The position numbers and the translations under genes were made by a program. The notes beneath the pieces are model-generated. The model saw only the letters and a program-made list of their open reading frames with translations, did not search any database and had not been told where the DNA came from. This document shows positions 28,744 through 37,362 of a DNA stretch of 64,000 nt, piece by piece; position 1 is the stretch's first letter, and each line of letters begins with the position of its first letter. Source of the DNA: Dictyobacter kobayashii. GTDB taxonomy: Bacteria > Chloroflexota > Ktedonobacteria > Ktedonobacterales > Ktedonobacteraceae. Where the stretch lies: positions 1 to 64,000 of the forward strand of contig NZ_BIFS01000002.1 of the NCBI RefSeq assembly GCF_003967555.1, given 5' to 3'.

Positions 28744-29463
28744 TCAGGTTGTTGGTGCTGGTTCCTCACCCAGAGGCATCAACACTTGCCTGTCTCTCAA
28801 CTTCAGCATGGCGAGGGCGGCGGGCACACTGCCAATGAAGATCAGGGCATAGCTGAGAAGCTGAAAAATACCTTGATTCGCAGTGTAGGCGACCGCCTGG
28901 AAGGGGATCGCAGCAACGATGAGACAGGCTGCCCAGAGAGGAACAACCCGAGCGCGACCGAGCGCGATGCCGAGAAGCACATACCCAAGCAGATGGCCGA
29001 CGACCCAACTATATTGAAGGAAGACGATCACCCCTTCGGAGGAGACGCCATTCCACACCTCTATGAAGGTGGTGCGACTGCCTATCTTCGTCATAGCGTC
29101 GCCCAAAGCTTCCGGCCACACGAAAACGCCCCAGGTGAGTGTCCCCACTAACCCGCATACCATGCCAATGGTTGCGAGCCAGGGTGAGCGCCTCACGGCG
29201 AGTAGCCCCAGGCCAAGGAAGCTCAGAGGGAAAAAGTACGGAGTTATGGCATTAAAGAAAAGAAATAACTGGATCTTGAGAGGACTTGCCACCTGATAGG
29301 CAGCAAAGATTCCACCAGGCGCAGGTGGCACGCCACCTGTAGGATCGAAAGCAAATCCCAGAAATACAATTAGTGGCGCCAGAACAATGCATGCAGCCAA
29401 GCACGCGCGGTGGAGCTTGCGATAGACGGGATCAGCATTGGACTGGGTGTTAGATAGATCCAT
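28744..29463 (-). CDS. Multi-pass membrane protein of unknown function
   Basis: The protein has 239 residues with about seven hydrophobic segments: LAACIVLAPLIVFLGFAF, ITPYFFPLSFLGLGLLAV, LATIGMVCGLVGTLTWGVFV, VVGHLLGYVLLGIALG, PLWAACLIVAAIPFQAVAYT and LLSYALIFIGSVPAALAML. No enzyme motif is visible. It lies downstream of a TetR-type regulator on the same strand, with the usual layout of a repressor and its membrane target. TetR-controlled small membrane proteins of this kind are often annotated only as hypothetical. Start at 29463 has AAAGGGA upstream. Confidence 0.8.
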   Translation of the reverse strand: MDLSNTQSNADPVYRKLHRACLAACIVLAPLIVFLGFAFDPTGGVPPAPGGIFAAYQVASPLKIQLFLFFNAITPYFFPLSFLGLGLLAVRRSPWLATIGMVCGLVGTLTWGVFVWPEALGDAMTKIGSRTTFIEVWNGVSSEGVIVFLQYSWVVGHLLGYVLLGIALGRARVVPLWAACLIVAAIPFQAVAYTANQGIFQLLSYALIFIGSVPAALAMLKLRDRQVLMPLGEEPAPTT

Positions 29464-29633
29464 GAGAAAATCCCTTTCTGGACTCGTTAGTGGTTTCCTC
29501 GCCTCTTTCTTTCAGGATTACCAGAGCGGCGGGAAGATTTCCGAAAAGAACTACCCGATCCACCGGGAGGCACGATTACGCATTCGGCTTGAGCACGGTT
29601 TCATCCATCATCGGGACGCAAGCAGATTTTGGA

Positions 29634-30023
29634 TCAAGAGCTGCGCCAGCCAGGCAATTCCAGTTCGCTGACAAGCGGCTCGTAGACCTGGCGAGTGATC
29701 TGAGTCACGAGCGAAAGCTGCCATGATGGGTCCGGCGTAGCGCGAAGTTCTTCGATAAGTTGCTGGACACGTATGCTAAAAGCATCGGGGTTGATCACTT
29801 CAGCCAGAAGCACGCGCTTGGAGCCAAACACGGCTGCAATCGTTTTTGGCGAGACTTCAGCGATCTCGGCGATGGCTTCCAGCGTTGTCGCTGCATAGCC
29901 ACGGCACTCGAATAGCGAAACTGCTGCTGCGAGGATGCGTCGGCGCGTTTCCTCGGCCTGCCGTTGACGCGCTCGTGAGTGATAGGGACATTTTCCCTCT
30001 TTGGGCTGAGATGTAATTCCCAT
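29634..30023 (-). CDS. TetR-family regulator, C-terminally truncated
   Basis: The protein has 129 residues. The N-terminal helix-turn-helix is complete (RRRILAAAVSLFECRGYAAT, TLEAIAEIAEVSPKTIAAVFG). The ligand-binding domain starts (YEPLVSELELP) but stops after GWRSS, about 60-70 residues short of the family norm. Sequence between its stop and the next gene (29464-29633) has no TetR resemblance in other frames. It may bind DNA constitutively or be inactive. Two tandem palindromic repeats directly upstream (30025-30127) look like its operators, which argues for past autoregulation. Confidence 0.8.
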   Translation of the reverse strand: MGITSQPKEGKCPYHSRARQRQAEETRRRILAAAVSLFECRGYAATTLEAIAEIAEVSPKTIAAVFGSKRVLLAEVINPDAFSIRVQQLIEELRATPDPSWQLSLVTQITRQVYEPLVSELELPGWRSS

Positions 30024-30024
30024 A

Positions 30025-30127
30025 GAAGGAGTATAACACTATCTAATAGGTCAGATACTAATCAATAGGCGTTTCCATAAGGAGTATACACTATTTAATA
30101 GGTCAAATACTAGTCAATAGGCGTTTC
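30025..30127. promoter_or_regulatory. Two tandem operator-like repeats upstream of TetR
   Basis: A block of about 51 bases containing gagtat, then actatctaataggtcagata, then ggcgtttcc, occurs twice (about 30025-30075 and 30077-30127). The centre of each is an imperfect palindrome: TATCT-8-AGATA in the first and TATTT-8-AAATA in the second. The compensating change in both half-sites supports selection on the palindrome. Location just upstream of a TetR gene suggests autoregulation. Confidence 0.65.
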
Positions 30128-30175
30128 CGGGTGTCATTGACATTTGTGCATCGAGGAAGAAAAGCGAAAAGGCTC

Positions 30176-30402
30176 GCGTAGGTGCTGGGCTTGCCCCAGC
30201 TTTGCCGCGAAGCGGCCCGCTCCCGGGCGCCCACGTTGCCCAAAGGCGTTTTCCTTTTCCCAAAAAACGGACGCTAAGACATTGATGAGCCTGTCTGGTG
30301 ATGCAACGCTCGTTGTGAAGGTGATGTTTGGAAATGAACACACGCGCCCGGGCACGGAGCCGCTTCGCGGCAAAGCTGGGGCAAGCCCAGCACCTACGTG
30401 AA
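30176..30402. repeat. Inverted-repeat element, MITE-like
   Basis: The arm gtaggtgctgggcttgcccc and following agctttgccgcgaagcggc (from 30176) recurs inverted near 30350-30402. The arms are more than 50 bases with few differences and flank about 100 bases of unrelated sequence. A partial relative of the arm (gggcaagcccggcacctacg) lies at 38442-38461. The layout suggests a small non-autonomous element; target duplications were not identified. Confidence 0.6.
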
Positions 30403-30537
30403 CATGCCCCTTTTTCTTGGCGCGTTTCTCTCCGCAAAAAAGAGAGGCAGGTCTCGTATTGGAGCAACCTGCCTCTCGGCATCAAAACGACGGGGACCCG
30501 CCGGGAGTCTGATTCCATAGACACCATTGATGTTCCA

Positions 30538-30861
30538 TTATTCAGTGTGGAAGACTTCTTTCATCATGGTCCACCAGTCACCTTCCTTATGTAAGGGGAC
30601 GGGTTCCTGCATTGCATCGGTGTAGGTCCACCATTTCTGAGTGATGGGGTCAGCCGCCATCTTCTGCATGTCGGCGGCGAAGTCGTTCCCAACATATTCG
30701 AAATAGGAGAAGAGCCAGGTGTCATAGCGGAAAATGGAGTAGTTGCGGATATTGCAGTCGTAGATGGTGGAGAGCACACCGGACCATACATTGGCATGCA
30801 GGTGTTCATATTCAGTGACAGCTTCTGGTTTGACCTTGATAACTTGTCCATAACGTTGCAT
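30538..30861 (-). CDS. rhaM: L-rhamnose mutarotase family protein
   Basis: The protein has 107 residues, the size of RhaM. It matches the family: QRYGQVIKVKPEAVTEYEHL (catalytic Tyr/His region), HANVWSGVL, NIRNYSIFRYDTWLFSYFEY and DPITQKWWTY. These cytosolic dimers interconvert alpha and beta anomers of 6-deoxy sugars. It is the last gene of the fucosidase/ABC operon, so the substrate may be L-fucose or L-rhamnose. AAGGAGAATACTCT precedes the ATG. A longer overlapping frame at 30564-30995 is a shadow. Confidence 0.88.
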   Translation of the reverse strand: MQRYGQVIKVKPEAVTEYEHLHANVWSGVLSTIYDCNIRNYSIFRYDTWLFSYFEYVGNDFAADMQKMAADPITQKWWTYTDAMQEPVPLHKEGDWWTMMKEVFHTE

Positions 30862-31020
30862 AGAGTATTCTCCTTGCGAGCGATGTTATTCGAAGATCTG
30901 CATATCTGGAAGGTCAAATGTGAGATGCGGATGCATCGTGCCCGCTTTGGTAGAATAAGAGGGATCCATGGGAACTCCTTGCTGGCAACGAGCACTTGCT
31001 TCCGTCAGATGAGGTTTGAT

Positions 31021-32465
31021 CTACGCTTCCTTCTCAGGTGTGATGCGAAATGCGAAGGCATGCTCACCAGGTTTAGACGACGGCAACGTGATGGTTAAAC
31101 CGTTGGTGTCACGGGACCACTGGAGCGGCTCGCCCACACCCAGCAATTCAACCCTCGCAACGGTCTGGGGGAAGAGTGGAATATCACTGGCAAGTGATTT
31201 GATCGTTACTCGCCCGTCCTCGGGCCACGCCAGTGCGATGGCGTACAACGTATCACCGTGGGTTGTGAAACGCAAATCCTGGCTGGTGAAAGATTGGCGC
31301 TTCGTATCGTTGAAGCTCCCTTCGACAACCTGCGTGGGACCTTCACCAAAGACCTTCCAGGGTCGGGTACCATATATGGCCTCGCCATTGACGTTCAGCC
31401 ATCGTCCAATGCCTAGCAGAAGTTCTTCTTCGGCCTCGGGAATAGTACCGTCGGGCCGGGGACCGATATTGAGCAAGAGCGCACCATTCTTACTCACGAT
31501 ATCTACCAGATCACCAACCAGGTTATTCACCGTCTTGTAATCCTGATTCTGCACATACCCCCAGGACGTCTTTGCCACTGAAGTATCGGTCTGCCAGAAA
31601 TAGGGGCGTATAGCCGCAGCCTGACCACGCTCGATATCGAAAATCGCGCTGCCCAGGGGAAAGGCATCATGTTTATAGTTGATGGCGACACCACGATCCC
31701 ACTGTGCGCCCCGGTTATAGTAGTACGCCGCAAAACGCTGGCGGTACGGCTCAAAGATGGGCTGCTCGATCCACCAGTCAAACCAGACGATCTGAGGTTG
31801 ATAGGCATCAACCAGTTCGCAGGTGCGCGCCAGCCAGTCATCGAGGAACTCTTCGTTAGGCGGAAGCGTTTCGGGCTGCGCTGGCGCGTAGAGTCCCGCA
31901 TAGCGAGGATCCTGGACATCGGAATCGAAGGCCATGCCACCATTGAAGAACCACCAGTGCTCCGCACGATGGCTGGAGAGACCAAAGATCATAAACTGCT
32001 CACGCACAGCAGCCGCTAGTTCACCAATGATATCGCGCTTGGCCCCATATTTGTAGCCTTCCACTCAGAAAAAGAGCAGTCGTACATAGCAAAACCATCA
32101 TGATGCTCAGCCACGGGCATCACGAACTGCGCGCCAGCGCGCTTAAATAGATTGGCCCAGTGCTGAGGATCGAAATGTTCAGCCGTAAACAAAGGTATGA
32201 AATCTTTATAGCCAGATGTAGCCTGCGGACCATAGGTCTCCACGTGATGCTTGAAGTCGGGAGAACCCTGAATATACATATTGCGAGGATACCATTCGTT
32301 ATGGAAGGCGGGCACCGAGTAAACTCCCCAGTGGATAAAGATGCCAAACTTGGCATCTTCGTACCACGCCGGGGTGGTATACCCTTTCAGTGACTCCCAG
32401 GTTCTGTCAAAGGGACCAGCAGCAATTACCTGTTGAATTGTTTCCTTCGCCTTTGCAATAGTCAT
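31021..32465 (-). pseudogene. GH29 alpha-L-fucosidase, single frameshift
   Basis: AAGGAG lies before the ATG at 32465. The first 140 codons read the GH29 N-terminus (WYEDAKFGIFIHWGVYSVPA, NEWYPRNMY, FVMPVAEHHDGFAMYDC). At about 32041-32046 (GGGGCC) one base is missing; the next frame then continues KRDIIGELAAAVREQ. A further 340 residues follow, including the nucleophile region QIVWFDWWIEQP and LLLNIGPRPDGTIP. The enzyme would release terminal L-fucose in the cytoplasm, as no signal peptide is seen. Two sugar permease genes lie directly upstream. The lesion may be an assembly indel rather than true loss, because both halves are otherwise perfect. Confidence 0.9.
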
Positions 32466-32530
32466 TGAACACTCCTTTTTACGGGCAACCACAAGGGATC
32501 GCCCTACAAATAATGAAAAAACAGGGTGCT

Positions 32531-33388
32531 TTATCGACCACCGATACCTGTCAACGTAATGCCTTGCACCAGATAGCGCTGGAGGAAGAGCACGAGAATA
32601 ATGCCAGGCAAGACTGAGATTGTCGCGCCAGCCATCATATAGCTCCACTCTGTGCCATGCTGGCCCTGAAACATCTGTAGGCCGAGAGGAATGGTGATGA
32701 CATCTTCGGTATTAATGACAATGAGAGGCCAGAGGAAGTTATTCCAGAAAGAGATGAAGGTAAAGAGGCCTAAAACACCCAGGGCGGATCTGGATAAGGG
32801 CAGAATGATATTCCAGAGAATGCGGAAGCGCGAGGCACCATCGATTAAGGCAGACTCCTCCAATTCGAGGGGGATCGTTTTGAAGAACTGGCGCATCAGG
32901 AAGGTTCCAAATGCGGTGAACGCCCCCGGAACTATCAGCGCCTGGTACGAATTGATCCAACCGAGATAGCGCATGATCAGGAATTCAGGAATGACCAGAA
33001 CTGCCTGGGGGATCAGCAGCGTACCCACATAGACGAAGAAGATGCCATCACGACCAGGAAACGTGAGACGGGCGAAGGCATACGCGGCCAGACTAGAGGT
33101 AATCATAACCAGAATCGTGCCCGTTATCGCTACGAACAGAGAGTTGAGAATAAAATGTCCAAAAGGGAGGTAGGTCCACACGGCCACGAAGTTGCCCAAC
33201 TGGATGGGGTTCGGTAACAGTGTCGGTGGAAACTGATACACCTGAGCATTGGGCTTGAGGGCTGTATCCAACATCCATATGAAAGGGAACAATACCACGA
33301 GTGAGACAATGATCAACAGGGTGTGAGAAATGATACTCCCTAGCGGGAAACGTGCAGTTGGCCTCTTTGCTAACGGCTCATACTTCAT
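32531..33388 (-). CDS. Sugar ABC transporter permease, MalG/AraQ-type
   Basis: The protein has 285 residues with six membrane segments. The cytoplasmic EAA loop is LELEESALIDGASRFRILW, where the ATPase docks. The N-terminal segment is HTLLIIVSLVVLFPFIWML and the C-terminus YLVQGITLTGIGGR. It belongs to the CUT1 family and pairs with the upstream permease, overlapping its 3' end by 11 bases. No ATPase gene is present, so a shared MsmX/MalK-like ATPase elsewhere is implied. GH29 follows after about 65 bases. Confidence 0.92.
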   Translation of the reverse strand: MKYEPLAKRPTARFPLGSIISHTLLIIVSLVVLFPFIWMLDTALKPNAQVYQFPPTLLPNPIQLGNFVAVWTYLPFGHFILNSLFVAITGTILVMITSSLAAYAFARLTFPGRDGIFFVYVGTLLIPQAVLVIPEFLIMRYLGWINSYQALIVPGAFTAFGTFLMRQFFKTIPLELEESALIDGASRFRILWNIILPLSRSALGVLGLFTFISFWNNFLWPLIVINTEDVITIPLGLQMFQGQHGTEWSYMMAGATISVLPGIILVLFLQRYLVQGITLTGIGGR

Positions 33389-34352
33389 AATGCACCCACT
33401 TCCTCTGTAGAGTGAACTGAAATAATGTGACTACCAGGATAAGCAAAAAGATCATCGTCGAAACTGTCGCGGCATACCCCATTTTGTAGTATTGAAAGCC
33501 ATTCTGATACGCATAAAGAACGAGCGTCGTTGTATCGATCCCTGGCCCCCCCCCGGTTAAGATGTAAACCTGGTCAAAAACCTGAAATGAGCTGATAAGC
33601 GTCAGAACCAGGCCAAAGAACAGAGAAGGAGAGAGCAGGGGTATGGTGATGTGCCGGAAGAGGTTCCAACGTGTCGCGCCATCGATAGCGGCCGCTTCAT
33701 AGAAATGCTGCGGAATATTCTGTATGCCAGCAGAGAAGACGAGCATATTATAGCCAAAATTGTACCACAGCGACATAATAATCACGGCAGGCATTGCCCA
33801 TGCACTGGAAGCCAACCAGTTCGGACCATGAACGTGGAAGACAGCGAGCAGGGTCTGGTTGATGATGCCAGACTGATCGTACATCAGCAACCAGACTAGC
33901 GCAACGCCGACAGCCGGAGTCAGAACAGGCATAAACATGATGATACGGAACACGTTTTTAAAGTGAATCGGTCCCGCTAGCCAGACGGCCATCCCTAATG
34001 AAACAATCATGTTCAAAGGCACATAGCCGAACACAAAGTAGAGCGTATTGATGAGCAACTGGTGGAACACAGGATCGACTGTGAATAACTCCACATAGTT
34101 ACTCAAGCCAGTAAACTCAGGAGGAGTAAGTAGGGTCCATCTGAAGAAACTGAGCCCAAAAGCAGCAACCAGGGAAAACAGGGTAAAGACCAGGAAACCG
34201 ACAATATTAGGAGCGAGAAAGAGGTAAGCGATACCCGTATTTCTCCACTGCGCACGACGGACAAGCTGCTGGTTTCGAGAAGGAATATGCTGCCCGAGGG
34301 ACTCTACCTCTTCGAGAGCAACCTGGACATGATCAGTTTTTTTGATGCTCAT
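33378..34352 (-). CDS. Sugar ABC transporter permease, MalF/UgpA-type
   Basis: The protein has 324 residues and six membrane segments. It has a long charged N-terminus, IAYLFLAPNIVGFLVFTLF as helix 1, and the EAA loop FYEAAAIDGATRWNLFRHI. PxLSPSLFFGLVLTLISSFQ follows. It is CUT1 family and forms the transmembrane pore with the next gene. It lies 155 bases downstream of the solute-binding protein, with a weak hairpin in the gap that could lower expression relative to the binding protein, as is usual. GAGGGAAAA precedes the ATG. Confidence 0.92.
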   Translation of the reverse strand: MSIKKTDHVQVALEEVESLGQHIPSRNQQLVRRAQWRNTGIAYLFLAPNIVGFLVFTLFSLVAAFGLSFFRWTLLTPPEFTGLSNYVELFTVDPVFHQLLINTLYFVFGYVPLNMIVSLGMAVWLAGPIHFKNVFRIIMFMPVLTPAVGVALVWLLMYDQSGIINQTLLAVFHVHGPNWLASSAWAMPAVIIMSLWYNFGYNMLVFSAGIQNIPQHFYEAAAIDGATRWNLFRHITIPLLSPSLFFGLVLTLISSFQVFDQVYILTGGGPGIDTTTLVLYAYQNGFQYYKMGYAATVSTMIFLLILVVTLFQFTLQRKWVHYEV

Positions 34353-34463
34353 TTTTCCCTCGCGACGTGGTGGTGTAGATGATGTTGATTGACGCGCACA
34401 GACCCACCGATGGAAAACATCTCACAGGGCGCACCAATGAAATAATGGGGGTCCGAACGCGTG

Positions 34464-34499
34464 AAGGCCCCGACTACCAGTAGGCAGCAAGGGCCTCCA
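34464..34499 (-). terminator. Weak intercistronic hairpin after the solute-binding gene
   Basis: GAGGCCC and GGGGCCTTC arms on the minus strand flank a roughly 20-base loop between the binding-protein stop and the permease start. It is a plausible attenuator that favours the binding protein, but the stem is short. Confidence 0.4.
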
Positions 34500-34506
34500 T
34501 TGAGCA

Positions 34507-35760
34507 TTATGAGTTGCCAACCTGTTGTTGAATAGTTGAGAGAGCAGAGGCAGCCGTTTGCTGACCTGCGATGACTTTCACACCATACTGTTGAAAGAGC
34601 GTTTGAGCCTGGTTCCAGCTGGCCGTCGTCACTTCCGGTACAGCGTGTGCGTTTGCATAGGTCAACGTCGATTCTGCTCCAGGAACCGCGTTTTTGTACC
34701 AGTATTGCTGCTCAGCAGTGCGGGCGGAAAAAGCGCGGCCGGAGCTTGCCAGGTACTGCTCAGCATCAGGACCGGTCAGGACGCTGATAGCCTTCCAGGC
34801 GGCATCAGCATTTTTGGTTGTGTTCGAGATGCCGAAACCGGAACCGGCTGTAACCGTGATCTGGCCCTTGCTCAGGGCAGGCATGGGAGCGATACCGATA
34901 GAAAACTTGGCCGATGACTTAAAGTTGATGAGGTCCCAGGGTCCATCCACGGTCATACCAATGTTGCCAGCCGCCCAGAGGAAAGCTGCGTTGTTGGATT
35001 CCGTTACTGAGAGGGTGGGTGAGGCATGATATTGGTATGCGAGCTTCGCATACTCCTGATATGTACGCGCGAATTGCGGATTATCCAGGGTCAATTTGCC
35101 ATCGGATGTGAGATATTGCCCACCATCGGAAAGGACGAATGGTAACACACTATCAAGGGAGGGATTAGCGATAAAGCCATGATCATTGCCATGCGACATC
35201 TTCTGAGCATCAGCGAAGAACTGCGCGTATGTCCAGCCATTGGTTGGCTCAGGGATATTGTACTTCTTAAACATGTCTCTGTTGTAGAAGATGACAAGTG
35301 GCCCGAAGTCGTAAGGAAGTGCGCGTACTTCGTTCTGGAAGGTAAGGCCTTTGATGATCGTCGAGTCGAACGCAGAAATATCAAAGTTGTTCTGCTTGAT
35401 GTACGAACCCAGAGGAAGGAAGTTAGAGGCAAAACCAGGCGTGTGCTGGCTTTGCAAGGAGATAATGTCCGGCATGGTACCGCTGGCAGCTTCACTCTCA
35501 AGCTTTGTCCAGTAGTTCGCAAACGTGGTTGTCTGGAACTTGATGTGGATGTTGGGATACTTTTTGGTTACCAATGCTGCGTCATACTCCCAGGCCTGGA
35601 CCTCCGGGTTTGACGCAGTCCACATGGACCAGGTCAGCGTCACCGGTCCGTTACTCGTAGAACCAGGTTGCTGAGCAGTACCACCACATCCTACAAGCAA
35701 TACACCCATAATGAGAAAAACACTAACAAGGACACTTTTAACGGATTCTCGCGACAACAT
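34507..35760 (-). CDS. Extracellular sugar-binding lipoprotein of the ABC transporter
   Basis: The protein has 417 residues. It starts with a lipoprotein signal (SVFLIMGVLLVGC, lipobox Cys near 25). The mature part has the family-1 solute-binding plan: VTLTWSMWTASNPEVQAWE, YPNIHIKFQTTTFANYWTKL, GTMPDIISLQ, LPYDFGPLVIFYNRDMFKKY and NIGMTVDGPWDLINF. It would capture an oligosaccharide outside the cell and deliver it to the two permeases. It is the first gene of the operon and is divergent from the LacI regulator, with an operator-like palindrome at 35850-35865. AGGAGGCACGAT stands just before the ATG. Confidence 0.92.
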   Translation of the reverse strand: MLSRESVKSVLVSVFLIMGVLLVGCGGTAQQPGSTSNGPVTLTWSMWTASNPEVQAWEYDAALVTKKYPNIHIKFQTTTFANYWTKLESEAASGTMPDIISLQSQHTPGFASNFLPLGSYIKQNNFDISAFDSTIIKGLTFQNEVRALPYDFGPLVIFYNRDMFKKYNIPEPTNGWTYAQFFADAQKMSHGNDHGFIANPSLDSVLPFVLSDGGQYLTSDGKLTLDNPQFARTYQEYAKLAYQYHASPTLSVTESNNAAFLWAAGNIGMTVDGPWDLINFKSSAKFSIGIAPMPALSKGQITVTAGSGFGISNTTKNADAAWKAISVLTGPDAEQYLASSGRAFSARTAEQQYWYKNAVPGAESTLTYANAHAVPEVTTASWNQAQTLFQQYGVKVIAGQQTAASALSTIQQQVGNS

Positions 35761-35849
35761 ATCGTGCCTCCTTAGTCAACTGTGAACTAAAGTTACCGAT
35801 GATTGAACGTCGTGGATTATCAATCCGTGCAGTGAATGTTTTGACATCT

Positions 35850-35865
35850 ATGAAATCATTTTCAT
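35850..35865. promoter_or_regulatory. Palindrome 1, candidate LacI operator
   Basis: ATGAAATCATTTTCAT is a near-perfect 16-bp palindrome, 90 bases upstream of the binding-protein ATG. It shares the TGAAAT-nATTTTCA core with palindrome 2 by the LacI gene. Confidence 0.6.
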
Positions 35866-36047
35866 AAATGCAAGTCTACCCGGTAAAAATGCACTTGTCA
35901 AGAGATTAAGTATTACCAAACCCCGTAACACTTCTAACACTGTTGAATATAAAAATGCCTGCTAACACAAGGCAAATTGACAAATAACTTCCACAACCGT
36001 ATACTTAAAAGGATGCCACAATCTGTATAAATTTATGTAATTACCCT

Positions 36048-36063
36048 TTGAAATTATTTTCAA
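36048..36063. promoter_or_regulatory. Palindrome 2, candidate LacI operator
   Basis: TTGAAATTATTTTCAA is a near-perfect palindrome about 67 bases before the regulator ATG, followed by a partial repeat (aaaatattttcaaa). The pair spaced about 198 bases apart suits a LacI-type loop and negative autoregulation. Confidence 0.6.
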
Positions 36064-36129
36064 AAATATTTTCAAATTATAGAGAGCAGTCGGTGAGATG
36101 CGCCAAGAAAGAAGAGATGGCCGAAGATT

Positions 36130-37173
36130 ATGGCGAACATTCAGGAAGTAGCGAGACGGGCAGGCGTCTCTATTTCGACGGTATCACGTGTGCTGAATGG
36201 TACAGCACGTGTGAATAACAAGCTGACAGAGCGGGTCCTGCTAGCTATCGAAGAACTAGGGTATCGACCAAGCCGAGCCGCGCGTTCGCTGCGTGCCAAT
36301 TATTCAACTATCATTGGACTACTCATATCTGATATCCAGAACATCTTTTTTATGGATCTCATTAAGGGTGTTGAGGATGTGGCATTGCGCAACGGCTATA
36401 GTGTGCTATTGTGCAACTCGGACGAGGACTCTCAACGAGAACAGCGCTACCTGGAGATTCTCTATGACGAGCGCGTGGCCGGACTTATTGTTGTACCGAC
36501 ACGTGAAAAACTGAATGGTCTAGAGCTCTTTCGTGAACGCAACATCCCCATAGTAGCAGTAGACAGGCGCATCAAAAGCAAGAATATTGATGCAGTGCTG
36601 GTCGATAATGTACGAGGGGCGCGCGAAGCGGTGACACACCTGATCACTAATGGATACCAGCGAATCGGCACGATCTTAGGGCCAAAGACGCTCTCTACAG
36701 GATATGAACGCCTGGTAGGATATCGGCAGGCACTGGAAGAGGCTGGGATTGCTCACGATCCCGCACTTGAAAAGTTTGGTTCCTTTAAGGAGGAGAGTGG
36801 AAGACAAGCAACAAATGAATTGCTGGCATTACATCCTCGTATCGATGCACTCTTTGTAGGCAACAACACGATGACGATCGGAGCATTAGATGCACTCCAT
36901 CATCACGGTCTGCGGGTACCGGATGATATAGCACTCATCGGCTATGATGCCATGCCCTGGACAGCTCTCCGCTCTATTTCACTTACAATGGTGACCCAAC
37001 CTGTCTACGAACTTGGTGCAACGGCGGCGTTGCGGCTTTTCCAGCGTTTGCAGAATCCGAGCGAGCAAACACAACAGGAGATTATTCTAACACCGACACT
37101 GAGTATTCTCGACTCCTCAGCTCCCAGCAAACAACCGACGATCACGCTCTCCAGCGTGAAGGAAAACACATAG
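36130..37173 (+). CDS. LacI-family transcriptional regulator of the sugar operon
   Basis: The protein has 347 residues. The N-terminal helix-turn-helix and hinge read NIQEVARRAGVSISTVSRVL and RPSRAARSLRA. The periplasmic-binding-protein-like core has IIGLLISDIQNIFFMDLIKG, VAGLIVVPTREK, PIVAVDRRI and a dimer-face segment ALIGYDAMPWTALRSISLTM. It probably represses the divergent ABC/fucosidase operon and releases on a fucose- or rhamnose-derived inducer. Start ATG at 36130 fits the family N-terminus exactly. A palindrome at 36048-36063 suggests autoregulation. Confidence 0.93.
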   Translation: MANIQEVARRAGVSISTVSRVLNGTARVNNKLTERVLLAIEELGYRPSRAARSLRANYSTIIGLLISDIQNIFFMDLIKGVEDVALRNGYSVLLCNSDEDSQREQRYLEILYDERVAGLIVVPTREKLNGLELFRERNIPIVAVDRRIKSKNIDAVLVDNVRGAREAVTHLITNGYQRIGTILGPKTLSTGYERLVGYRQALEEAGIAHDPALEKFGSFKEESGRQATNELLALHPRIDALFVGNNTMTIGALDALHHHGLRVPDDIALIGYDAMPWTALRSISLTMVTQPVYELGATAALRLFQRLQNPSEQTQQEIILTPTLSILDSSAPSKQPTITLSSVKENT

Positions 37174-37322
37174 GGTTATCATTTCTTCGATATCATGGCG
37201 CTTTTGTATCTGATAAATTGCCCATCATCAGCTTGAAAAGCGCGTCGAGGCGATTTTTAAGCCAAACCTCTCGCTCATAAAATGGCGCGACATCACATGA
37301 TCATGCACCTCTGCTTCTTATT

Positions 37323-37350
37323 GATCTCCGACAGATTTGTGTCGGAGATC
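37323..37350. terminator. 11-bp hairpin between convergent LacI and oxidoreductase
   Basis: Arms gatctccgaca (37323-37333) and tgtcggagatc (37340-37350) are perfect complements with a 6-base loop. It sits between two convergent genes. Confidence 0.6.
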
Positions 37351-37362
37351 CTTCGGAGATCC

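Larger units (their letters stand above)
35761..36129. promoter_or_regulatory. Divergent promoter region between sugar operon and LacI
   Basis: This AT-rich intergenic region of 369 bases carries two related palindromes (35850-35865, 36048-36063). It contains no gene. It must hold the promoters of both the binding-protein operon and the regulator. Confidence 0.7.

Noticed and set aside
30114..30527. Open frames across the MITE-like element on both strands
   Set aside because: They arise from the inverted repeat itself; both strands encode the same GKAGASPAPT string, as expected of a palindrome.
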